Part shown: positions 23,757-33,933 of the stretch, one piece after another
Layout of the letters: every line of letters starts with the position of its first letter
How positions within the stretch are numbered: position 1 is the stretch's first letter
Made by a program: the position numbers and the translations under genes
DNA from: Neurospora tetraspora
Lineage: Eukaryota > Ascomycota > Sordariomycetes > Sordariales > Sordariaceae
NCBI RefSeq assembly: GCF_033439725.1
Contig: NW_026944384.1
Coordinates: forward strand, 496,001-560,000
Direction: 5' to 3'
DNA: 64,000 nucleotides
The notes under the pieces: generated by a model
What the model saw: only the letters and a program-made list of their open reading frames with translations
The model's database searches: none
Told to the model about the DNA's origin: nothing

Positions 23757-24224
23757 AGGCCCTGATCCCCAGCCCTCTGAGCAGCGTTACAGAAGGAAAG
23801 TTTGGCTTGAAAGTGACATCTTGGCCGAGGTGGGGACAATTCCTGACCGGGGTGCTGACCGGGGCTTTTTGTGGTTGTACCGCTCTGCTTTCTCAAAACT
23901 TTCCTCTAAACCCTTTTTTTTTGCAAAGTTCCAGAAAGCACCGGTTGAGCGCTGGAAAGTTAGATATTTTGGTTAAGAAGGGTATAGCGACGTCGCATTT
24001 AGGCTTCTTGGCCAAGCTTGGCGACCACTTGGCGAGAGGTACATTGCTTCAGCGTTCCAAGAATTGACCAAGACGCTAGCCAAGGCTCTAACGCTAAGAA
24101 AGGGAAAGCGCTCGTGGTAAATACCCGTCTCAAAGTTTTACTCCGCTTGCACTGCTACTAAGCTGTAACGCTGCACTCTTAACGCTGCTTGTAACGCTGC
24201 TCAGAGGGCTGGGGATCAGGGCCT
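23757..24224. mobile_element. 468-bp non-autonomous terminal-inverted-repeat element (MITE-like)
   Basis: The two ends are inverted copies of a 34-base sequence that starts AGGCCCTGATCCCCAGCC and ends CAGCGTTAC; I see no mismatch over the 34 bases. Inside the right end the motif TAACGCTG recurs several times (about 24085, 24165, 24179, 24192), a subterminal-repeat arrangement seen in hAT-type elements. There is no coding frame of note. I could not find a clear 8-base or TA target duplication, so the superfamily is open. The interior is not AT-rich, so it appears not to have been hit by RIP. Confidence 0.75.
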
Positions 24225-24905
24225 TATAACTCTGCATCATCCGCAACCAGCCAAGCTGTACCTATCCGCGCAGTTTGCTGTTGGACGGCAATGGGAAAAA
24301 AAAGTTCATGATACCCCTCACCGCCTGAGAATTGAGCATTGAGCTAGCTTTATGACTTGCTGAGTTGCTGACCAACAGCCAACAGTTTGCAAAGTGTTAA
24401 AGACTCCGCAAAGTTCATGATAGTGATGGAAAGACCCTTAACCAGCTCACCACTAAGGTAGTCAATAACAACTCATTCTGAGAAGAGTACTTTACTGTCC
24501 TACCCGCAGTGTGGCATGCGGCATTATGACCTCGGCCTCACTCCAACCGGATGAACTCTCCGGTGCTCGCCAGCCGGCTGGCGGCAGCTCGCAGGAGAAT
24601 AAGAAAAGAAAAAGATCCGAGCGATCGGAATCAGGTGTTGTCGTGTAGCAATTGTTTCTCTTTGCTTGTTTTGAGGTTGAGGTTTGTTGTCTTGTTCATA
24701 GAAGGCTCGGGGGTTGGCAACTGTACTGTGGTTGCGAGCAAAAGTTTTACCTCCCTGTCAGGTACCTTGCACGGACTACCACAGCCAAAGCTTCGTGGGC
24801 ACTGTGTGTTCAACGACCTGACCCACGGGTTTAACTTACCCACAACACCATAGTAGTATGGAGACGTTGTAGGGAGTTGTTGCGATTGGTCTTGTCCAGA
24901 TGCTA
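24225..24905. other. Spacer between two transposable elements
   Basis: No gene is supported. It runs up to the TA dinucleotide at 24904-24905, which is the left target duplication of the next element. Confidence 0.5.
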
Positions 24906-25031
24906 CTCGTCGGTTAGGTGCACGCACTGGCTACAGCCATGTGGGGCCACCCTTTGGGGGCCCGCTTACAGCTAGCCAACCGATTCTTATTGTCCCTTTG
25001 AGAGTCGGGATTTTTATATGTAACGTGCAAG
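24906..25031. repeat. Left terminal inverted repeat
   Basis: Pairs with 28106-28212. GC-rich, with a few C-to-T differences from the right copy (for example ATATG against ACATG), the direction expected from mild RIP. Confidence 0.85.
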
Positions 25032-28000
25032 CTCTGTAACGGTGTAGAATCTGCACTCAATAATAATATTATTAATTTTTATTATATTATATTGTGAATA
25101 ACTTCATGTTGCTCGTTTCGTTATATTCTATCTTTTATATATACTTTCAATATACTTGTGTTTAACCCTGACGTTACATCCCGTATAGAAAAGGCCGCCT
25201 AGTATTGTATTGTAAGTTAGACCGTAATTATAATCCGATCTATTACTTTACAATATAAAACTAATATTAAAACTAGAAATAAAGGAAGGATTACGTATAA
25301 AAGTATAGGAGAGTTATTTAATATTAATAAGACTATTATTAAGAAATATATAATATTTATTAGGGAGGGTAAGGTTCTACTAATTAGTATAGAAGCCTAT
25401 TAATTATTAACTTTAATTATAGACGAGGATAAAGTTCTTAATATTATAGTTTAAATCGTTAACTATAGCTACTTCTCTTTGAATAATACTTCCCTCATTA
25501 AATTAACTAACTAGCTACGAACTTAATAGTTATACCCCCTCTTTATTAACTTCTATAGAAGGTGGCCTATAGAGTGGTATAAAAGGTATTTAGAATTCGA
25601 ATTCAAAGCGGTTAGTTTTAAAAACGTAAAAAGGATGAGTGTTGAGGCTTAATTAAATTCTCTTAAAAATTGGTTTAAAGAGGTGAATGTTGTTTATAAT
25701 AGTTTTAATATTAAAGAGGAGAATGTTTGGAATATGGATGAGTCTCCGTTTTAAGTAGGAGAAATTAAGAGAATTATGAAGGTATAAAAGCTTCCTTATT
25801 AGTATTACTCCTAATATTAATTTATATAGTAATAGGTATTATTTGTAAAGAATCGAGTACGTATAAAAAAGGTTATATTTAACCCTAGTAATAAGGAAAG
25901 TTTAATTGCCATCGATATTATATCGGCCGCGGCTAAGAGTATCCCTTTATTCTTAATATTTAAAGTATAAATTATAGTAAGGCTCTAGCCTTGGTATTTA
26001 TAATTAACGTTAATTTTATTTAATTAGCTACGTTTATATTAATTTATTTATAAGTATAAGGGAACGTATAGGTTAATTACGAGGTTAATTTAAATGTAGT
26101 TATTACTAATATATTAATAAGTTATAATAATATTTATTATATATTAAAGTAGATTAAGTACTTTAATAAATATTCCTTTAAATTATCCCCCTCCTTCGAT
26201 AGCTATACTATCGACGAATAGTTTAGTCTATTATTTAATTACCTACCCCCTTTCGAGAAATTAAAACCGTTTGAGGGTAATAAAGTAATTATTAATTTTA
26301 CGTTAATTGTTAAACTGAAAGTATATCGAATCCTTTTTATAAATAGATTTAAAGCCTATAAAGACTTGTATATTTTATAGTATTTTAAGGCCTTTAATAT
26401 TATATTTTATATTCTACCCTTATATATTAACTATATACTTTAATTACTTAATATAGGGGTATATTAAGTAATTAAGAAGGCTTACTAAAAGGCCTTAGTA
26501 GACGATATTACTAGTAGAGCTATTAATATTAATTGTATAGTCTTTTTAAATAATTAGAAGAAGGTTAAGGAGGCGGGCTTTATTCGAATAATATTTATAA
26601 AGGATAGGAGAAAATTAGTCTATAGCTATTTAAATTAAGTATATTAATTATAACTATAATAAAATTACGTAGGTACGAGGCTGATTAACTTGCTAAACGT
26701 TCCCTTTAATAAATTGTGTAAATTTATTAGGGTACGGTAAAAACTCTTATTCTTTAACCGATTTAAGGTTATAATTCCTTATAAAGTACTACGTACATTA
26801 GAATTACTAGCGATTTAATAATATATTAATAGGTATAGTTCGCCTATTAAAATGGTTTATAACGAGGTTAGAATTGCCCTTAAAGTGTTTATTAATATTT
26901 AAAAACTAATATTTAATTAGTAAGAATATTATAAGCCCTATATTGAAGTAGAAATTTAAAAGTAGAACCTTCGTAAGTACGTAGCTATTAGTAATGGAGT
27001 TTATATAAAGGAGGTTCTTAATACTAAGGTTATAGTAAAAAGGGTAATTAATATAAAGGAGGGATTAAAGGAGATATAGCGAGCAAATCTTACTTTTATT
27101 AAAAAGGTTGCCTTCAAAGAGAACTTTAGTTTTAAATAGTAGTTATTATACAAATTTAAGGCTAAGAAGAAAGCTAGGCCTAATTTAATTAATAAAGTTA
27201 ATATTCTTAACAATAATAGCCTTATTTATATTATTAAGGATGACCTAGAATACAACGTAGTATTAAAACTTAAGGAGGGGTAGGACGAAATTATTATTCA
27301 TAATGCCTATTGTACTTTTCTAATTAAATAATAGGGTTTTAATTATTTATATTACGTATTAAAAATACAATAATAGAAGGCTTTCTAACCTAAATAGTAT
27401 TTTAACGTTTTCTTAATTAGTATTGAAAATAAAGAGGATAAATTCTGCGAGGTTACGAGGAAGGTTACCCTCCTTAATTATAATAAAGACTTCGTACTTT
27501 TTAAAATATATAGTAAAAAGCGGCCTAGAAAGGTTTGTAGAGGAAGTACTTCGTCGGTAAATTTATATTGGGTAACGAGGGTATAAATATCCTTAGCGAA
27601 CTCCTTATTATATACCTTTATTGAGTAGGAGAAAAAGTACGAATATAAGTACGAGTACTAGTTAGGCTATCGTTTGGACCGTTTATATTAATATTATACC
27701 TTCGAAAGAAGTTTAAAAAGGGGAAGGAGAAGGTTATCGATATAGATTCTAATAAGGAGGAATAAGTTACTATAGTAATTATAATAGTAGTAGGTAGGAA
27801 GTTAGAAGTCTTTATTAGCCGTGTAAGAGTAATAATTATTATAAACGACGATTTTGGCGACAATAAGGGCGATAGGGATTTATAAGAAGAGGAAGAGGAG
27901 GAGTTGGATATTATATTATAAAGGTTTAGTATACGGGCTATAAGACCTTTACAATACTATAATAATATATTATAATATTTTAAAAATAATTTACTTATAT

Positions 28001-28105
28001 TGTTGAATACGCGCAATTGAGACGAATAATCCGAATCCTTTGCTATTTTTTTTGCTTATGTTTTAGTAGAGAAATGGATTGTTGAAGATTCTGACTGTTA
28101 TAGGC

Positions 28106-28212
28106 CTTGCACGTTACATGTAAAAATCCCGACTCTCAAAGGGACGATGAGAGTCGGTTGGCTAGCTGTAAGCGAGACCCCCAGAGGGTAGACTCCATAC
28201 CTAACCGACGAG
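28106..28212. repeat. Right terminal inverted repeat
   Basis: Inverse of the left end; 107 bases, lacking about 18 bases present in the left copy. Confidence 0.85.
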
Positions 28213-28214
28213 TA

Positions 28215-31200
28215 TAGCTAATTTGTAAGGTGAAAACGGGTTGTACCCAAGTAGACCTAGTGGTTAGTCAGCTAAGCTTCCTCAACAGCTTGTACGTGTG
28301 CGGAATCATGTTAGTACGGTTACTCTCGGTTTGCCTTCGCAGAGGTAACCTTGAATGTACTTACTCGAAGTACTATTTGCCTGCCAGCTGTCGAGCAAAC
28401 AACCCCAATACCACCGACTGGTCACTCGCCCGTACACAGTAGCTAGTACGTATGATTGCTATACAAAGGTACTTGGAGTTAGCTCCTAGCTCAAAAGTTC
28501 CACATATTCCACACCATTTCCCCTTCAGGTCATAATCCGATGTTCCTTACCTACTAGTGCTTGCTTCTGTGATTGCTCTAGGTATTGCCCTTTGGACCCC
28601 CTGAGGCCCCTCTCTTTCGAAGTTCTGAGACCTTCCCACATTTCCCCCACGTTCACGGCGGCTATAACCTTGCCCACAGATCGCCCTCGCTACCATAGAA
28701 TCGCGTGTCTGTGATCTGCCAGTAGCCTGGTGGCCCGGGGCTAGGATCATGGGAATAAAACTGCTGGAACTGGAAACCGTGGGGAAGCTGACAGGCAAGT
28801 GGGCTGGTTCCATAGCTGATGGGAATGTCTTATTGTCTCGCCCATTATCACCGGACTGATCATCTATCAGATTCTCAACTCGCCTTTCAAAAATCGATAT
28901 CAGATACGTTACTAACGCATGACAAGTGAGACAGGCCGGTTAGAGATCCTGCCCATACCCGTCTGGAGTTCATGTCAGTGTCCGAGAATTGTGTCTCTGA
29001 TGTCTGCTGCTTGATGTCTAACCTTCCATCAGTCCGTGGATGGACCCTTCATCCAGGTGCTGTGGGTCTAAGCCTGAGACTGACATCCTGCACTCGTACC
29101 CGTTCTCGCTTTCGCTTTGGTGGTTGCAAGGACGAACGGGCGAGTGGGGAGCAGGGGTACAATACAAACTCCAGGTACATGGAAATCTCCGTGCTGTGTA
29201 CGTGGACAGACTTGTGGGGCGAAAGACTGCGGTGAAAGACTGCGTCGGTTAGATCACAAAGTAGGATCAGGAACTGACTTCAGCCAGCATGAGGGTGGGC
29301 AGTGAAGCAACAACAGAGTACTGTCATAGCGAACCGGGTGAATCCCGAGCGCAGACTCTCAAGCATTACTGCACATGAGGAGCGTCATGAATACCCCCGT
29401 CTTATCGGAACGGGGACAGTGATCCGTCCAGCCGGAAACATGTTCGCATGTGCCCTGCGTCCCATTCCAGTCTCAGCCCGGCGACTGGACGAATAGACGA
29501 GCCGAGCTGGGACTTGGATCAGGACAGGAAAGGATAGCCGAAAGATCGCATGCCATGCCCAGATGTTCGCAGCATGCATGGGAGATCTTCATCATCCTCA
29601 TGATGCCTAGCATCTCACAACATGTACGGTGTAACCCATGTATATACGTCATACGTCGCATGCCGCTTCGGTTCCGGCCACTGGGATATGGGGGAACGGA
29701 GGATGGGATCTAGGAACATGGGGGCAACGCAGGGGCAAGAAAAGACAGGGCGACAAGTCGCAAGCTCTTTTGTACAGTACCCAGTTCTGGGGCAGTCTCC
29801 GAGAACCGAGGCTGAGGAACGGGCTAAGAAGGGGTATAGAAGGCGTGGGATAGGCTGAGAGTCCGAGGAGGATAATTAGAGGGTGGGATGGATGAATGGG
29901 AAGAAAACGGGGCAACTAACCAGTGGTGGAATGGCGGCTCATCTTCGTTTCTCCCGCACGAGGTGACGGAGGCCTGCCATGCGTACCTTGTTTCGGGTTT
30001 TACCGTTACTGTGGTGCTCGCCCAATTCGAGATGACCATGCTTTTTTCCCATCCCCTTATCGATTTCTCGATTAGCCAAATAACAGGGACGGTGGGATGA
30101 GAGAGCGGCTTTTTGAGATCCCGTCCCTGAAAATCGGAAATTGCCCATCAGAAATCTGCTTTGGGAATCGATGTCTTAACCTTTCTCTGATCATGCTGGT
30201 CGGATCAGGGGTCCCAATCAGCAGTCGAGATCGACCATGGATGCTAGCGAATTCGGGAAATGCACCCAGGACCCAGGACCTGGAACGGCCATGGTAAGGG
30301 GCCCTGCTTATTCTCATCACCGACAGCCATATTCGGCTGGTGGCGCAGGCCTACACAGTTGGGCGATGGGCTGAGTATGACCACTCATTTTTCTTACCGT
30401 CTTGGTGGGCTTGAAAGCCTTTGATTGTGTAACCAAACCATAATGCACGATCACTGCATATTTGTCCAGTCGGAGTGCCTTATTGGTAACTGCGAGATCT
30501 GGGGCCGGGTATCGACAGTCTTTGAGGGATTGGAAGGGCGCCAGGGTTGGTCAATTTGAACTGGGGGTGGACGACTTACCTACTTTGCAGTAGCTCACGA
30601 TCTTGTTGAACTAATTTCGCCGAAAATCTCTCTTGCTGGGATTCTCGCATTAGCCCCAAACGTGCTGATATTGCGTCGAAAGGGGCACTACATCCCCGTT
30701 CTCAACTCAACAACTTCAGCGTGAGTTGGAACAGCACCTTGGGCCGAGCAACACTGATGTCAGATTCTTGAAAGGGGGCAAAGTAACCGTCGAACTCGAT
30801 GCGGCATACGCTTCAAACTGTCTACAATACGGACAAGCTGTTACGCTTCGATTTATCGCAACGTGATGTTAGTCCCAACCGCTGTCGAGAATTCGCACCG
30901 GCAATTGGAAACGTACATGGCAAGACGTCGTACGGTGAGGTGGGAGACCAGAGATCAACCCATCGGCTCGCTCCATAAGTGTCCCTTTACTGACACCATG
31001 AGCCGAGGGCAATGACAGGAAACGGAAATCACCGAACCAACGCAATGGCATCATTGAGATCTTCAAAAGCCCGAGAACGCAAGCTAGGGGAGACATTTAC
31101 CGGAGTCCATCGCAGCCGACGGCTTGACCCCATCCCACGATTCGCGACTGCGCTATTAAGCCATACCTCCGGAGAGTGGGACATCCGTGACTGTAACAGC

Positions 31201-33085
31201 CACTGGTGGTGATGCGAACGTGTCCTTAGCGAATAAGGGAAATTTCGGAGCCTTTCCCGAGATGGTTACGGGTGATTGTCGAGGATGGTAAGTCGCCGGA
31301 GAAGGTGTCTTCTGAAAGGAAAAGAAAGGAGAGAGAACCCCAGATCACCCAGACAAGGCAGCAGGATGCTTGTCGTCAGATCCCTATCCCAAGGTGTGTC
31401 GATGCCGATGCAACATGTTCAGCCGACTTCATGTCTCTCCCGACAGCCCAACCATCCAATATCGGCCAGCGTCTGCATCACAACCACTGCAGATGATAGC
31501 ATTGGCACGGTATGGATGACCGAAAGGGCTTTTCAGATGCCAATCCACCGAAGACGTTCATGTTGCCAGTGCGAAGCCGTCGGTGGAGGCAGGGTAATCA
31601 GTCCGAAGGAGGGTGACAAAGTCTGGCTAAACCCATTAAGCCGTCGGGATGACCGGGAAGTTCACAGACAACCCAATACCCGCGTGAATAACATAGGCAC
31701 TCGCTGCCATAGCCTGCAGCATGGAGTGGGGCTTCAGGCAGGATGTGATGCTTCGAGCCTATGAAGTAAGAGAAGGCGTTGATGGACGTGTCATATTCCC
31801 GCGGTGGCCATGAGCACGACTGAAAGATCGATCAGGCTCGGTTCAGTCTGGGGAAGTGGGAGACCAAGGAGGTCCCACAAGGACAAAACTGGAGACTCCG
31901 GGGCACCAGATGACTCGGAAACGGTTGGTAGCTCGTTGAGAAGTTCCCCGTCACACGTGGCAGATAGTCGTGGGCCAAAAAAGAGGTTGTGAAGTTTGAC
32001 GTTTAGGTGTTGGCCGTGCGAGACACAAAGCGTGGGTCCAAGCTGTCATGTGGATATGAGGTGAATGGTGAGCAACCGGACGACGACTTGTCTCGGCTAC
32101 GATGCTTGACATATCGTATACTGTGTCTGTCAGTTGGACTCGAGGATGGGAAAGATTGCAAGGATAGCCCGGGCAAAGAGAAAGAAAAACAATTCTCGAG
32201 ATGGAACGGCGTCAGGTCGTTGGTCGAGAGATGGAGGCAATGCTTCTCCAACACGCTCCGGCATAGCTCCGCGCCAATTGTTTCCATGATGCTGCTGAGC
32301 CAGCACGGACATGATGATCAGAAGGTAAGTAAGGAAGTGGGAAGTAGTTCTTGTGGGCTCCACATTGGGCAATTTTGCGCGGAACATCGTGCGTGATCAT
32401 GCAAGAGATACTTCCGAGGAGGACGCTAGATTCTGCTCCACGCTACGTCCCCCTGGAAAGTGATATTTCAGGGACTTGGGGCTTTCGTTGCCATCTTGCT
32501 CTGCATGTCGAATTGTTGATGTCGAGATCCCCTTCAGCTAAATGATATCAGTAGATTCGAGTAGCTAAGAAGCAATGTGCGGCGGTTGGCAGCCGTAGGG
32601 ATCGGGGAGCCTTTACTGGAATCCTGCCAAGCAAGCAAAAGACTCTTTGATTCACGGTACCCGGCCAGTTGGTTGTGAATCGAAACTACTGAAGGGTGGC
32701 TCGGCCGCACACGCTTGGCGTGCTTCCCGAGACATGATTCGTCGACTCGAAGGTGTGGCGCACCCTAACATCCGAAATGTACCCCTGTGTACTTGTGGCT
32801 CTCGATATGAAGGGCACGCAATTTGTGTTGCGATCCCAAGGCGTGTAGGTTTCTGTTAGCCCACTTGGCTTGGCAACACCCTGAATTCCAAGAACCAATG
32901 ACCCGGGTCAGCCTCTCCCTTCACACACATCGGAGAATGGGAAGCCGGTCACACTACTCCTGGATGTTGGTGTTGGGGCGGCAAGGGTTCAGGACTTTGA
33001 CTTATCTTTAGCTTTGCTAGCTTTGCCGAAAAGGATCGGGCATGGAAGAATAAGAGATACTCCGGTCATGATCAAGCGAAATCAT
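28215..33085. other. Gene-poor 4.9 kb
   Basis: Ordinary base composition and no RIP signature. No frame longer than 162 codons, no recognised motif, and no set of splice sites joining biased frames. It could hold non-coding transcripts, but nothing in the sequence shows that. Confidence 0.4.
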
Positions 33086-33093
33086 TTATATAT
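33086..33093 (+). promoter_or_regulatory. TATA-like box upstream of cysteine-rich gene C
   Basis: TTATATAT, 218 bases before the ATG at 33304. The leader between them is A/C-rich, as is common in highly expressed fungal genes. Confidence 0.4.
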
Positions 33094-33303
33094 CTGGCCT
33101 CCGAACCACCGAAAGGACGACAGAGATCAAGATCCAGACCACGATAAGCATCTACAACAAGAAGTTAGCAGCACGCTCTGACTGGACAAATACAAGCCTA
33201 CCTTCCGAGTGAAAACGTACCTTGCACACCCCGAGTGGCAACATCAGAACAACCTCAACACAAACATCACCAAGACATCACCGTTCCTCCATATACCATC
33301 AAG

Positions 33304-33933
33304 ATGTGCCACGGACACCCCGCCGGACACTCATGCGGCCATACTTCGCTGCACTGGCACTATTGCCCAGCAGCCAAGATCGACCTCAATACGGGATACC
33401 AAGAGCAATGCAGCAACACGACCATGGCCAAAGAACAGCCCTCAAACGCCGGTTGTCCCTTGCAGAACTGTGACTTCAAGAACACCAACGGCAACTGGAC
33501 ATGCTGCCAATGCGGCTCCCCAAACACAACCGGGTGGTGTGGCGGCATGCTGCCGAGCCCGCGATGGGAGAGAAATGCCCTCACCAACGAGTGGCAGTAC
33601 ATCCAGACCTGCGATCACATGTGCTGCAGGAACTGTCCCAGAGAGGGTATGTGGTGGACCCTCCTCCAGTGACCTGAGACCTCGGGCTTCGGTAGCAATA
33701 AGCTAACAGACAAACCAGCACCTGCTCCCGGCTCTACTTCCGAAAGCTCCAGAAAGAAGAGAAAGGATGCCAGCAAGCGCGGTACCAGGGACCCCAGAGA
33801 TGGTGTGTCCATGACCGCAGAGGAGGCCGGACAACCAACATCTTACGACATTGCGCTGGACTACAGCGGCAAGGAGAAGAAGCACAACAAGGATAAGGAG
33901 TCGTCGTCAAAGTCGAGGTCCCGGAGGCACTAG
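33304..33933 (+). CDS. Cysteine-rich protein, member C of a three-gene family
   Basis: Unknown function; the cleanest member of the family. Exons 33304-33646 and 33719-33933 are joined across a 72-base intron (GTATGT donor, GCTAAC branch, CAG acceptor, phase 1), giving 185 residues. Residues 1-36 are Cys/His-rich (MCHGHPAGHSCGH, then CPAAKIDLNTG at 21-31) and match gene B. The core is C51-x4-C56-x8-W65-T-C67-C68-x-C70, then W78-C79, then C103-D-H105-x2-C108-x2-C111. Spacing from C51 to C70 is identical to gene B. Exon 2 encodes a hydrophilic tail rich in Lys, Arg, Glu and Ser, ending KSRSRRH, which could serve as a nuclear-targeting or nucleic-acid-contacting tail (inference). There is no signal peptide, which argues against a secreted effector. 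Confidence 0.82.

Larger units (their letters stand above)
24906..28212 (+). mobile_element. pogo/Fot1-like DNA transposon, RIP-degraded
   Basis: A 3.3-kb element of the Tc1/mariner superfamily. It starts CTCGTCGGTTAGGT and ends with the inverse, and is flanked by TA on both sides (24904-24905 and 28213-28214), the family's target duplication. Terminal inverted repeats span 24906-25031 and 28106-28212; the left copy has about 18 extra bases. Between them the DNA is almost purely A and T with many stops. Transposase traces run on the plus strand: NMDESPF at about 25731-25751 (the first catalytic Asp region; family form 'NMDETGF') and SAAAKSIPLFLIFK at about 25923-25964 ('xGxxIPPLLIFKG'). The acidic stretch near 27840-27915 may be the C-terminus. 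It is larger than Fot1 (about 1.9 kb). Inactive. Confidence 0.85.

Noticed and set aside
31276-31764. A plus-strand frame containing S-C-C-Q-C near 31560, like the core of the cysteine-rich family
   Set aside because: It lacks the Trp before the cysteines, the second Cys at the right distance and the C-x-H-x2-C-x2-C motif; the frame has no other support.
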